Below, piece by piece: positions 44,801-53,192 of a DNA stretch of 64,000 bases. The position numbers and the translations under genes were made by a program. Position 1 is the stretch's first letter. Each line of letters begins with the position of its first letter. This stretch comes from CAMTUH01 sp947084935 (GTDB lineage Bacteria > Pseudomonadota > Gammaproteobacteria > Coxiellales > Coxiellaceae). The notes beneath the pieces were generated by a model. That model ran no database searches. It had not been told where the DNA came from and saw nothing but the letters and a program-made list of their open reading frames with translations. Location: NCBI GenBank assembly GCA_947084935.1, contig CAMTUH010000011.1, forward strand, positions 1-64,000, given 5' to 3'.

Positions 44801-45329
44801 GCACTAACAGTTGGGCCACCGCATCCGACTGAAAGCACCCGCTGTAGCGCATCATTACTCCGAGTAACTGCTGAGCTTGGCCCGAAGAACAAGAGAAAGT
44901 GGCTAAGCAGTCCGAGAGAGCCTGGAGAAGAGTCGTGAGAGACGCGGGCAGCTCAGACGTTCGGCTTTTATTTTTTTTCTTTCTTGGCTGTGTTTTCTTG
45001 AGAAGGGATAGCACGCTGATCGCCTCCTCAAAATAGGAAAGCGCTGATTGAAAGTACGAAGTGTCCTGTCCGGTTGGGGCGCACCGAAGTAGACACACTA
45101 CTCCACGAGCCCACGCCGCTACCGACGAATAATAGGCGCCGTACTGAGGAGAAGCTTCTGCCAATAGCGGCAGCACCTGCGCGAGAGAGTTTAGTGTTGT
45201 TTCCGAGTCATCCAGATTGATTTCTTCTTTTCTGATGCCTTCTTGAATCAAGCCAATCAATTTGAGAATGGCTCCATCCGCTGCTTGCCACGCTGCTTGC
45301 CGCTTAGAAACAGACAAAGCTGTACGCAT
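41883..45329 (-). CDS. Large helical repeat/coiled-coil protein with a C-terminal HEPN-like domain
   Basis: I do not recognise this 1148-residue protein. Residues 1-760 are almost wholly helical with TPR-like pairs (AIEDYKKIAWWSKRSLAYFSS, GKIDNAIAACEHAHLIL). Residues 770-850 form a very charged stretch, mostly Lys/Glu/Arg, likely coiled coil. The C-terminal part (about 870-1148) ends in a helical domain with ALRNAVTHC (R1082, H1087), the Rx4H catalytic signature of HEPN RNases. No signal peptide or TM is seen. It lies between lpxC and dciA, breaking the common lpxC-secA neighbourhood. Candidate roles are RNA cleavage in defence or stress, or a secreted effector. Confidence 0.65.
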   Translation of the reverse strand: MRTALSVSKRQAAWQAADGAILKLIGLIQEGIRKEEINLDDSETTLNSLAQVLPLLAEASPQYGAYYSSVAAWARGVVCLLRCAPTGQDTSYFQSALSYFEEAISVLSLLKKTQPRKKKNKSRTSELPASLTTLLQALSDCLATFSCSSGQAQQLLGVMMRYSGCFQSDAVAQLLVLVGTQSLLYQNAGAAGNLNSIDERCESIAKDLKDLTPATQALTISLRITVRLAQAQGEENFLAAQNKIKDAVLLREKLYHTIQKETDSQNQLGLQGIWRTVESSLFAVTLSLLVNKLKVSDASELIQWIVPKYVSQNVPLLAHNALLPEVLSQFIEDIPPEDQRLPVARIMQLFSAWCSSVDDQGFSLLSLFQQLDQQLSLSEQIKNRIKHALWQAILHEGLMRVDRYREDGEKCSETLKNMQAVREYWEEYRGRVQDAVDPLLLAQNLIVEFYFQEKKSGWNTVCVYAEHILTLIDIEQYPADEKPEEYQNALQLLLEAYSALSSFYLLPITSKTVVVDVLETSALEFWDTVVNQAIQTAEALSKTKTTVRNAHYDVIQAQCYVSRFFYRSVTGKIEGAIEDYKKIAWWSKRSLAYFSSREYPWFHVKWMNTYVAIARQLYQMGKIDNAIAACEHAHLILNGIDSLSSDKQDQYKEVITAAETEFLYKELKTVTAGISFTQFKEKPGLRVFTKWGITSEEDSNGNIAFTITITGQYTPRKAQSILEEIRKFKAKHFSSSTGNSTPKKMESSQIEEKQGVDAKSFVQEFLRIEREALRSARKQNREDRSQHILNLINERNARKQESKKNKSEKTEAEKELQRTRVEQYKKAKKEEQVKKENKKKKKEVCDPGSEIDLTFSTQRFFVVPSSDKEAEKFKNLLALLHVELQQLMNQTTPSAWTPAKTREILFYLLQSFRLLPNLYTECDKSIINTIIHGLVLVAESTVDDLPAMIDLVTRATKGEEIYSHDVTRSAWYKKILLQQENASFSVEDYMSRVYRLLEEIPLEASLEAAEDALNPNVGCIFTFIGELYKQLLEYKVNEYRVASNPSSPDIYFLYKDAEDWVLATVGLTRPQIHFLNDCKALRNAVTHCAPEEDRQTLFNMVRRQFAYVYDRSLRDTLFQYIEQCKHLSEYDAAREVNSDRVTAINGPS

Positions 45330-45407
45330 ACATCAGTCACCCTTCGGGTAAAGCCAAAGAGTGTATCAGGATGCTTAAATTCTGTCCAAAATGGAGGGTC
45401 GGACTGC

Positions 45408-46319
45408 TTACGCCAGAACAACCGCAGGGGTAAAGGCAAACGGTAACTCGGCAGGGTCTTCGAAGGTCACCACTTCCCACGCATCTTCGCACATGAGCAG
45501 TTGCTTAAGCAGACGACTGTTTAATGCGTGGCCGGATTTATAACCCTTGAAAGAACCAATGACGCTGTACCCCAATAAATAAAGATCACCAATCACATCC
45601 AGAATTTTGTGCTTCACGAACTCATCCGGATAACGCAATCCGTCTTGATTAAGAATTTTATATTCATCAAGAACGATCGCATTATCTAAGCTAGCCCCTT
45701 TGGCTAAATTATTTTTTCGAATATATTCGTAATCCGATAAAAATCCAAACGTGCGTGCCCGCGAAACTTCTTTCACGTACGAAGTGCTCGAAAAATCTAA
45801 CGTCGCATTCTGATTGGACTCGTTAAACAGCGGGTGATCAAAATCGATACCAAAACCGACTTGAAATCCGTGATAAGGTTCGATCATTACGGTTTTATCA
45901 CCGTCTTCTACTTTAATTTTCTTCTTAATACGAATAAATTCTTTCGCGCTATTTTGCTCTTCAATCCCTGCGGATTGAATAAGAAATACAAAAGGTCCCG
46001 CACTGCCATCCATAATCGGTAATTCGGGAGACGTAAGATCCACGAATAAATTATCAATGCCCACACCAGCCAACGCCGACAACAAATGCTCAACGGTGGC
46101 CACGTGCGCACCGTCTTTGGCTAAGCACGTCGACAAACTCGTGTCACCGATAAACTTTACACTCGCCGGGATTTCAACAACGGGATCCAGATCAATTCGA
46201 CGAAAAATAATGCCCGTATTGGCAGGCGCAGGACGCAACGTGAGATAAACTTTTTCGCCCGCGTGGACACCAACACCCGTGGCCCGCACTACATTTTTAA
46301 GCGTTCGCTGTTTAATCAT
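45408..46319 (-). CDS. lpxC: UDP-3-O-acyl-N-acetylglucosamine deacetylase LpxC
   Basis: Committed step of lipid A synthesis, a cytoplasmic zinc amidase. The 303-residue product has the zinc ligands in VEHLLSALAG, KHKILDVIGDLYLLG, and the catalytic His in SGHALNSRL, plus the opening QRTLKNVVRATGVGVHAG. It is the last gene of the dcw block, 68 bp after ftsZ. Confidence 0.97.
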   Translation of the reverse strand: MIKQRTLKNVVRATGVGVHAGEKVYLTLRPAPANTGIIFRRIDLDPVVEIPASVKFIGDTSLSTCLAKDGAHVATVEHLLSALAGVGIDNLFVDLTSPELPIMDGSAGPFVFLIQSAGIEEQNSAKEFIRIKKKIKVEDGDKTVMIEPYHGFQVGFGIDFDHPLFNESNQNATLDFSSTSYVKEVSRARTFGFLSDYEYIRKNNLAKGASLDNAIVLDEYKILNQDGLRYPDEFVKHKILDVIGDLYLLGYSVIGSFKGYKSGHALNSRLLKQLLMCEDAWEVVTFEDPAELPFAFTPAVVLA

Positions 46320-46387
46320 TGTGTTTCAATCCCTTACTGTAAAAAACGACGCGCATTTTAGCACATTCCCTTGCATACAAACAAACG

Positions 46388-47542
46388 TTAATCCTCTTGG
46401 CGCCGTAAAAAGGCCGGTATGTCCAGATAATCAAAATCCTTGTCGCGCTGGTCTTCTACCTCCACACGCCGTTTAGGAGGATCCTGATTACGCATATAAG
46501 TCGGTCGGTCGAGCTGGTGGTAATCGAGCGTACCGTCATTTTTGGTATTTTTGTTCGTTTTTAACGGTACAGCCGCCCCTGCCGTTTGCTGACCCAAACC
46601 GGTAACTACAACAGTGACTCGAAGCTCGTCAGTTAATTCAGGATCGATCACCGTTCCCACGACGACGGTCGCATTTTCAGAAGCAAAATTCTTAATAGCA
46701 TCACCCACTGCCTCGAACTCACCGATGGACATATCCATACCCGCAGTGATATTGACCAGAACTCCTTTCGCACCAGTAAAATCCACGTCTTCCAACAAGG
46801 GACTCGCAATGGCCGCTTCGGCAGCCTCACGCGCTCGATTCTCTCCACTGCTGACGCCTGTTCCCATCATAGCCATACCCATCTCCGACATGACCGTGCG
46901 AACATCCGCAAAATCGACGTTAATTAATCCCGGACGAGTGATTAAGTTCGCAATGCCTTCAACAGCACCGAGCAGCACATTATTCGCCGCTTTAAACGCA
47001 TTAAGTAAAGAAATGTTTTTACCCAGCACGCTCAGCAATTTATTATTCGGTATCGTAATCAACGAATCAACGTGCTTACTCAACTCACGAATGCCATCGT
47101 CGGCAACCTGCATGCGTTTTTTTCCTTCAAACGCAAAGGGTTTCGTAACAACTGCAACGGTTAACACACCCAGCTCTTTTGCAATTTCGGCGAAGATGGG
47201 AGCCGCTCCCGTTCCCGTGCCACCCCCCATGCCGGCGGTTAAAAACACCATGTCGGCACCGGATAATATTTCACGAATGCGATCGCGCGCTTCTTCAGCC
47301 GCCTGACGACCGATATCCGGATCCGCCCCCGCGCCTAAACCTTTCGTGATTTCATCACCCAACTGCAAGATGACTCGAGCGCTGGAACGATTCAACGCTT
47401 GGGCATCCGTATTTGCACAGACGAATTCAACCCCATCAATACTTTCCGCCATCATGTGCTCAACGGCATTACCACCGCCACCGCCGATACCGATGACTTT
47501 GATTTGCGCGTTTTGCGGTGACGTATCACCTAATTCAAACAT
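46388..47542 (-). CDS. ftsZ: Cell-division GTPase FtsZ
   Basis: Tubulin-like GTPase of the Z-ring. The 384-residue product has the tubulin signature GGGTGTG (106-112), the N-terminal VIGIGGGGGNAV, the synergy-loop region VDFADVRTVMSEMG, a spacer of about 50 residues, and the conserved C-terminal peptide DYLDIPAFLRRQ that binds FtsA and ZapD-type partners (zapD is present at 35.9 kb). It follows ftsA by 12 bp. Confidence 0.97.
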   Translation of the reverse strand: MFELGDTSPQNAQIKVIGIGGGGGNAVEHMMAESIDGVEFVCANTDAQALNRSSARVILQLGDEITKGLGAGADPDIGRQAAEEARDRIREILSGADMVFLTAGMGGGTGTGAAPIFAEIAKELGVLTVAVVTKPFAFEGKKRMQVADDGIRELSKHVDSLITIPNNKLLSVLGKNISLLNAFKAANNVLLGAVEGIANLITRPGLINVDFADVRTVMSEMGMAMMGTGVSSGENRAREAAEAAIASPLLEDVDFTGAKGVLVNITAGMDMSIGEFEAVGDAIKNFASENATVVVGTVIDPELTDELRVTVVVTGLGQQTAGAAVPLKTNKNTKNDGTLDYHQLDRPTYMRNQDPPKRRVEVEDQRDKDFDYLDIPAFLRRQED

Positions 47543-47554
47543 GAACTGTCTCCT

Positions 47555-48790
47555 CTAAAAATTCCCTTGGAACCAACTCTTCATTCGCTGCCAGATACTC
47601 AACGCACCACGATCCGCTTCAAATTGAGGTGCGTTATTTACCTGACTTTGCAGACCGTGCAGCAATAACCCAATGCCCGTTGCGTAAATGGGATTCTCAC
47701 GAACATCGACCAATCCATTCACGTACTGCGGCAATCCTAAACGAACCGGCATGTGAAAAATATTTTCCGCCAGCTCAATAAAGCCAGGTACTCGAGAAGC
47801 GCCACCGGTCAATACAATTCCCGCCGCAATTAAATCTTCGAACCCACTCCGACGCAGCTCCGCTAAAATTAATTCGCACAATTCCTGATAGCGAGCGGTA
47901 ACCACTTGCGCCAACGCTTTCTTTTGTATTTGTTTTGGCGGACGTTTTGCCATGCTGGGCACTTGGATGGTTTCATTGGGATCCATATCACCCACAATAA
48001 CCGAAGCGTGATTAATTTTTATTTGCTCCGCGAATTGAGTGGGGGTTCGTAGCGCCACCGCTACGTCGTTCGTCACGTGATCTCCCGCGATGGGAATAAC
48101 GGCCGTGTGCCGTATCGCCCCTTCCGTAAAGATGGCGATATCCGTCGTACCTCCGCCAATATCCACCATACACACACCTAATTCTTTCTCGTCTTCGGTC
48201 AATACCGAGTGACTGGAAGCCAGCTGTTCTAAAACAATGTCGCCGACTTGCAATCCACAGCGGCGAATGCACTTCGTGATGTTTTGCGCGGCACTGACCG
48301 CGCCTGTGACGATGTGAACCTTTGCTTCCAAGCGCACACCCGACATACCGACCGGTTCGCGCACGCCTTCCTGATTATCGATGATAAATTCTTGGGGTAA
48401 AATATGGAGTATTCTTTGATCGGCGGGAATAGCGACGGCTTTAGCCGCATCGATAACGCGATCGACGTCGGACTGATTCACTTCTCGATCGCGAATCGCA
48501 ACAATACCGTGGGAATTAAGACTGCGAATATGGCTCCCTGCAATACCCGTATAGGCAGAATGAATGTCACAGCCGGCCATCAGCTCAGCTTCTTCGACTG
48601 CACGCTGAATCGATTGCACAGTGGACTCGATATTAACGACGACCCCACGCTTCAGTCCTCGAGAAGGATGTGTTCCAAATCCAATCACTTCGATTTGATT
48701 ATCCGCGCCCACTTCACCCACCAGGGCAGCGATCTTACTGGTGCCAATATCTAATGCGACAATGAGATTCTTGTCCGGTTTTTTCGGCAT
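47555..48790 (-). CDS. ftsA: Cell-division actin homologue FtsA
   Basis: Tethers FtsZ to the membrane. The 411-residue product has the actin phosphate-1 motif VALDIGTSKIAALVGE, the SHI/1C domain, phosphate-2 VDIGGGTTDIAIF, adenosine motif GIVLTGGASRVPG, and a C-terminal amphipathic helix (SIWQRMKSWFQGNF) for membrane targeting. A 192-bp gap separates it from ftsQ. Confidence 0.96.
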   Translation of the reverse strand: MPKKPDKNLIVALDIGTSKIAALVGEVGADNQIEVIGFGTHPSRGLKRGVVVNIESTVQSIQRAVEEAELMAGCDIHSAYTGIAGSHIRSLNSHGIVAIRDREVNQSDVDRVIDAAKAVAIPADQRILHILPQEFIIDNQEGVREPVGMSGVRLEAKVHIVTGAVSAAQNITKCIRRCGLQVGDIVLEQLASSHSVLTEDEKELGVCMVDIGGGTTDIAIFTEGAIRHTAVIPIAGDHVTNDVAVALRTPTQFAEQIKINHASVIVGDMDPNETIQVPSMAKRPPKQIQKKALAQVVTARYQELCELILAELRRSGFEDLIAAGIVLTGGASRVPGFIELAENIFHMPVRLGLPQYVNGLVDVRENPIYATGIGLLLHGLQSQVNNAPQFEADRGALSIWQRMKSWFQGNF

Positions 48791-48838
48791 AGCCGCTTAA
48801 GTCTCCCTGGCAATGGAACCTCTTTGGACTGCCTTAAA

Positions 48839-48887
48839 ATTATACAAAACAATTCAAGACAGACTCTTTCTTAAAATCATTATTATA
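48839..48887 (-). promoter_or_regulatory. AT-rich ftsQ-ftsA spacer with two -10-like hexamers
   Basis: The 192-bp gap holds two perfect TATAAT hexamers on the minus strand (48844-48839 and 48887-48882). Neither has a good -35. An internal promoter giving extra FtsA/FtsZ would fit practice in other bacteria, but the evidence is weak. Confidence 0.3.
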
Positions 48888-48982
48888 AGCGATATATCTT
48901 GAAAGCACTATGATATATTAACTCAATATGCTCATTTTCGCACAATATTGATTATGCCTGACGAACTATCAAATTATTATCT

Positions 48983-49699
48983 CTACTTAGTTATGGCATG
49001 CCTGATATTATCTCTCCATTTCACTGAAAATCCGTTTGGATAACGACAGTCGATATACTCCACTTGATCTGCGCGATTCGCAATCAGCTTTGGATATAAA
49101 TCGATCAATTTTAAAACGTGTTGTTCAACATTTTCTCGGCCCAGAATCACTTGAATGCGGCCGTCCAAAGTTAACTTCACCGTGTGCCGAGACGTCATCT
49201 GCATTTCGGTAATTTTTACGCCCAACGGTGCTAGCCACTGACTAAACTGGTGATAGCGTTGAAGCATCTCGGGTAACGCCTCCTCGGGGCCCTCTAAAAC
49301 GGGTAATCCCTTCGGTATGGTGTCGAACGGTGGCCGAAACACCTCACCGTGCACGTTAATCAGCCGATCCGTATTCCAACGTGCAACGGGTTGCTGCTCC
49401 AACACATCCACCTCTAATTGATCGGGCCACACGCGACGAAATGAAACTTGATATACCCACGGTAATTTCAATAAACTCGCTCTGAGTTCGTTGACATTTA
49501 AAGAAAAAAATCCACCGTGCACGTGATCGGTGACCGCGTTTTGTAAATCCGAGGAGGAAATGTGATTATCACTGGCCATAATATTCACGTGACGAAATGG
49601 CAAAGTGTTAGGACTTCTTAAAACGAACACAAAAAAAATCGCGCCGAAACACACAATGCCAATTAAGATGAATGGTGCAATTTTTTTTAGTGTTTTCAT
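48983..49699 (-). CDS. ftsQ: Cell-division protein FtsQ
   Basis: Bitopic divisome protein. The 238-residue product has a short cytoplasmic N-terminus, one TM helix (about 8-28), a POTRA domain (FRHVNIMASDNHISSSDLQNAV to LPWVYQVSFRRVWPDQLEVDVLEQQPVARWN) and the FtsQ beta-domain with a C-terminal YIDCRYPNGFSVKW. Unusually, no ddl gene lies upstream; murB is next, 108 bp away. Confidence 0.94.
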   Translation of the reverse strand: MKTLKKIAPFILIGIVCFGAIFFVFVLRSPNTLPFRHVNIMASDNHISSSDLQNAVTDHVHGGFFSLNVNELRASLLKLPWVYQVSFRRVWPDQLEVDVLEQQPVARWNTDRLINVHGEVFRPPFDTIPKGLPVLEGPEEALPEMLQRYHQFSQWLAPLGVKITEMQMTSRHTVKLTLDGRIQVILGRENVEQHVLKLIDLYPKLIANRADQVEYIDCRYPNGFSVKWRDNIRHAITK

Positions 49700-49807
49700 A
49701 TACCCATTCTACTTCAAGCTGTGAACCTTTAAAAAAGGATTCTAGTGTTTCGTCAAAAACTTATTTGACGGGATACTGGTTTGACAAATGGCACTGCATT
49801 AAACGAC

Positions 49808-50713
49808 CTATATAACTTTGTCATCCTCCCCAATAACATGAACTTCTTTTATTAATTTAATCCCGTGCGTTTGATAAACGCGATCAGCAATTTGTTCAAT
49901 TAATTCCTCAATATGCGCCGCAGTGGCCTTCCCTCGATTTAAAATAAAATTAGCGTGTTTTTGAGAGACTTCCGCATCTCCGATGCGCACACCTTTTAAC
50001 CCGGCCGATTCAATTAATTGTGCGGCGAAATTTCCAGGCGGATTTCGGAAAACAGAGCCGCAACTGTATTCACCAATCGGCTGAGTTTCACCGCGTTTTT
50101 TCAATAATTGCGTGATCGTTGCTTTTGCTCGTTCCGCATCCCCGCGCGGAAATCGAAAATGTCCAGCCACAAAAAATTGATCGTTTAGCCCAGTGACTTG
50201 GCGGTATTGGACCGTGAATGCCTCGGGATTTCGCCGCTGAATTTGACCCTGACGGTTCATCACTTCGACTCCAATTACGTGCGTCCATGTTTCACCACCA
50301 AACGCACCTGCGTTCATGGCCAACGCCCCCCCCACCGTTCCTGGGATTCCCGCGAAAAAAGCCCCTTTTTCAAATCCTTCTTTTACGCAAAATTTTGATA
50401 ATTTCGCACACGTAACGCCAGCTTCAGCTCGAATGGTATTTTCATCGAATAACGTAACTTCATTCAATCGATTCAGTGTTAAAATAACCGTGCCTTTTAT
50501 GCCGCCGTCTCGAATCAACACGTTGCTTCCCAAACCCAACCAGGTAACTGGCTCATCGTGCGGCACTTGTGAAATAAAATTTTGTAAATCTGAAAGATTA
50601 GCGGGACGATAAAAGCGCTCTGCTTTTCCGCCCACGCGCCACGAGGTATAACGCGCCAAAGGATGGCCGTGAATTAACTCGCCTCGTAATTGTGTAAAGT
50701 TAATTTTATTCAT
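49808..50713 (-). CDS. murB: UDP-N-acetylenolpyruvoylglucosamine reductase MurB
   Basis: FAD enzyme forming UDP-MurNAc. The 301-residue product is the short type, with TSWRVGGKAERFYRPANLSDLQ, LGLGSNVLIRDGG, GIPGTVGGALAMNAGAFGG, and active-site region YSCGSVFRNPPGNFAAQLIE (catalytic Ser in SCGSVF, with the later Glu near the C-terminus). It overlaps murC by 4 bp (ATGA). Confidence 0.96.
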   Translation of the reverse strand: MNKINFTQLRGELIHGHPLARYTSWRVGGKAERFYRPANLSDLQNFISQVPHDEPVTWLGLGSNVLIRDGGIKGTVILTLNRLNEVTLFDENTIRAEAGVTCAKLSKFCVKEGFEKGAFFAGIPGTVGGALAMNAGAFGGETWTHVIGVEVMNRQGQIQRRNPEAFTVQYRQVTGLNDQFFVAGHFRFPRGDAERAKATITQLLKKRGETQPIGEYSCGSVFRNPPGNFAAQLIESAGLKGVRIGDAEVSQKHANFILNRGKATAAHIEELIEQIADRVYQTHGIKLIKEVHVIGEDDKVI

Positions 50714-52104
50714 TTGTCTTTTACTAAAGTTGCTGCGACACCGCCCACGCTCCCCGCGCCCTGAAAAATCACCACGTCGTTCGGCCTCAATACGCCCGGT
50801 AAAACTCCTGGCAATGCCGTCAAGGAGGCGACGTAAACAGGCGCGTTCGTGGCTCGCGTCTCAATAGTTTTTAGCAATACTTTAGAATCCACACCGGGAA
50901 TTGGAACTTCGCCCGCCGGATATACTTCCAGCAAAACCAATAAATCTGCCTCACTTAAAACATTGGTAAATTCGGTCATTAAATCGCGCGTGCGCGAATA
51001 TCGATGTGGCTGAAATACCAACACAATTCTCCGATCCGGCCATACGGAACGTGCAGTAGTAAGTGTTGCCCTCACTTCGCTGGGATGATGCCCATAATCT
51101 TCAATGATGACTGCGCAGCCTTCCGTTAACGCCATTTCACCGTGCAAATGAAAGCGACGGTCGACTCCCGGATAATCAGCAAAAGAAGCCATAATCGTTT
51201 GATGATCCACTCGGTGTTTATCGCACAACGCAAAAATGGCTGCCGCATTTAACGCATTATGCCGCCCCGGGGCGTTAAGCGTGATCAGTGCAGATGAACC
51301 CGAACACGGTACGTCAATTCGAAATTGCGCGTGCAACCCTTCCTGCGCATACTCACACACTCGATAGCTTGCATCACTGGAAAAACCATAAGTAACCACT
51401 GGAGCAGAAATTCTCGGCATCAGTTCGCGAATAACCGGATCGTCGACGCACAAAACGGCGACACCGTCTTCGGGCATTTGCTGTAAAAACTGAAGGTACG
51501 TTTGTTTCAAGCGATTAAAATCGCCGCCGTACGTCTCCAGGTGATCGGCATCTATATTGGTGATGATAATATTGTTGGGGTGCATAAATAAAAAGGAAGC
51601 ATCGCTTTCATCGGCTTCAGCAATAAAGTAGTGGCTTTTACCGACACCCGCGGGTGACTGAATGTCTTTCAAAACTCCGCCCACCATAAAAGTCGGATCT
51701 TTATTGGCCTTCGTAAAAGCATGAACCAACATGGCTGTCGTGGTTGTTTTTCCATGAGCGCCGGCAATCGCCGTACTGTGATACTCCGACATTAACTCGG
51801 CCAGCAATTTTCCTCGAGAAATGAGTGGCACTCGCGCTTTTTGCGCGGCAACAAACTCCGGGTTGTGCGCCGCGATGGCACTAGAATAAATAGCTAAATC
51901 AGCCTTAATTACAATCGATTGTTCGTGATCGTACACAATTTCAGCGCCTAATTTCTCGAGCCGACCGGTATTTTTATTTTCGGCAATATCCGATCCCGTA
52001 ATCCGATAACCTTTTTTTAACAAGATTTCCGCAAGCGCACTGACGCCAATTCCGCCGATTCCCAAGCAGTGAATGTGTTTTATTTTTTTATCACTTAACA
52101 TCAT
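50710..52104 (-). CDS. murC: UDP-N-acetylmuramate-L-alanine ligase MurC
   Basis: First amino-acid ligase of the stem peptide. The 464-residue product has the N-terminal IHCLGIGGIGVSALAEIL, ATP loop GAHGKTTTTAMLVHA, and the MurC C-terminal GVDRRFHLHGEM and IIEDYGHHPSEV. Its ATG overlaps the murG stop, and its end overlaps murB, so translation is coupled on both sides. Confidence 0.96.
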   Translation of the reverse strand: MMLSDKKIKHIHCLGIGGIGVSALAEILLKKGYRITGSDIAENKNTGRLEKLGAEIVYDHEQSIVIKADLAIYSSAIAAHNPEFVAAQKARVPLISRGKLLAELMSEYHSTAIAGAHGKTTTTAMLVHAFTKANKDPTFMVGGVLKDIQSPAGVGKSHYFIAEADESDASFLFMHPNNIIITNIDADHLETYGGDFNRLKQTYLQFLQQMPEDGVAVLCVDDPVIRELMPRISAPVVTYGFSSDASYRVCEYAQEGLHAQFRIDVPCSGSSALITLNAPGRHNALNAAAIFALCDKHRVDHQTIMASFADYPGVDRRFHLHGEMALTEGCAVIIEDYGHHPSEVRATLTTARSVWPDRRIVLVFQPHRYSRTRDLMTEFTNVLSEADLLVLLEVYPAGEVPIPGVDSKVLLKTIETRATNAPVYVASLTALPGVLPGVLRPNDVVIFQGAGSVGGVAATLVKDK

Positions 52105-53189
52105 GAGGAAGTTTTTCCGTTAACACTGATTTTCGCACACTCAGCAATCACGTGTTCAACCGCACTCGGCTGAGATAATTGTCGCGCACAAATCGCCATT
52201 GTCAGCAGTCGATTACGATCGTGAGCAAATTGCCGCACTAATTCAATCAAACGATCTTTCGTTAACGATTTCTGAATCAGGATCAGCGCCGCTCCCGCTT
52301 GTTCCAAGTAACGGCTGTTATGAAATTGATGATTGTCCACTGCATACGGGTAAGGAATAAATAGAGTGGCTACCCCCACCGCAGCTACTTCACTCACGGT
52401 CAACGCACCCGCGCGGCACACGAGCAAATCAGCCCAACAATACGCACTGACCATGTCGTCAATAAAAGGACTCACTTTCGCTTCAATCGCTATTTTTTCA
52501 TACGCATGTTTCACGCGTTCAAAATCCAACGGGCCTGTTTGATGCCAAATTACAACGTCATTTTTTTCAGGATAATCTGCCATCGCCACCAACATCGTGT
52601 CGTTGATCGGCCGCGCACCCTGACTTCCTCCTAAAACCAAAACGCGTAACGGCCCCAATCGATTTTCCAAACGCGTTTCAGGCAATGGAGTACCAACCAA
52701 CTCTTTCCGCACTGGATTACCAGTAGTAATGACATTCCCTTTTTGCGCAAACGTACCTTGAAACGCCTGCAAAACTGACTTCGCCATTTTAGCCAGAATC
52801 CGATTGGTGAGGCCCGCAATTGCATTTTGTTCATGTATGATCAAAGGGACGTGCGCCAACCACGCCGCCACACCCGCAGGACCCGCCACGTAGCCGCCCA
52901 TACCTAAGAGTACATCGGGTTTTATCTTTCTAATAAACCGGTACGCCTGTCCAATCGCCCACAGCAATCGAAACGGTAACAATAACTTTTGAAACCCATT
53001 TTTCCGGCGAAATCCTTTGATAGATAAGTAGTCGATGGGAAATTCGCTAGGTACCAGTTTTTCTTCTAGACCCCCTCGTGCTCCCAACCAGTGCACCTCA
53101 ACCCCTTGCTCGCGCAAAGCACGCGCCACCGCCAATGCAGGGAAAATATGTCCGCCGGTGCCACCGGCAGTGATCATCATTCGCTTCAT
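52101..53189 (-). CDS. murG: Lipid II-forming N-acetylglucosaminyltransferase MurG
   Basis: Peripheral membrane GT-B enzyme that adds GlcNAc to lipid I. The 362-residue product has the glycine-rich TAGGTGGHIFPALAVA, the G-loop LGMGGYVAGPAGVAAWL, LGGSQGARPIND, and CRAGALTVSEVAAVG with PYPYAVDNHQFHN for UDP-GlcNAc. It lies 3 bp after ftsW. Confidence 0.96.
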   Translation of the reverse strand: MKRMMITAGGTGGHIFPALAVARALREQGVEVHWLGARGGLEEKLVPSEFPIDYLSIKGFRRKNGFQKLLLPFRLLWAIGQAYRFIRKIKPDVLLGMGGYVAGPAGVAAWLAHVPLIIHEQNAIAGLTNRILAKMAKSVLQAFQGTFAQKGNVITTGNPVRKELVGTPLPETRLENRLGPLRVLVLGGSQGARPINDTMLVAMADYPEKNDVVIWHQTGPLDFERVKHAYEKIAIEAKVSPFIDDMVSAYCWADLLVCRAGALTVSEVAAVGVATLFIPYPYAVDNHQFHNSRYLEQAGAALILIQKSLTKDRLIELVRQFAHDRNRLLTMAICARQLSQPSAVEHVIAECAKISVNGKTSS

Positions 53190-53192
53190 GAA

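Noticed and set aside
46614..47306. 230-codon open frame antisense to ftsZ
   Set aside because: It mirrors the FtsZ codons, has a composition of repeated Ser/Ala/Pro and no ribosome site; it is a shadow of ftsZ.
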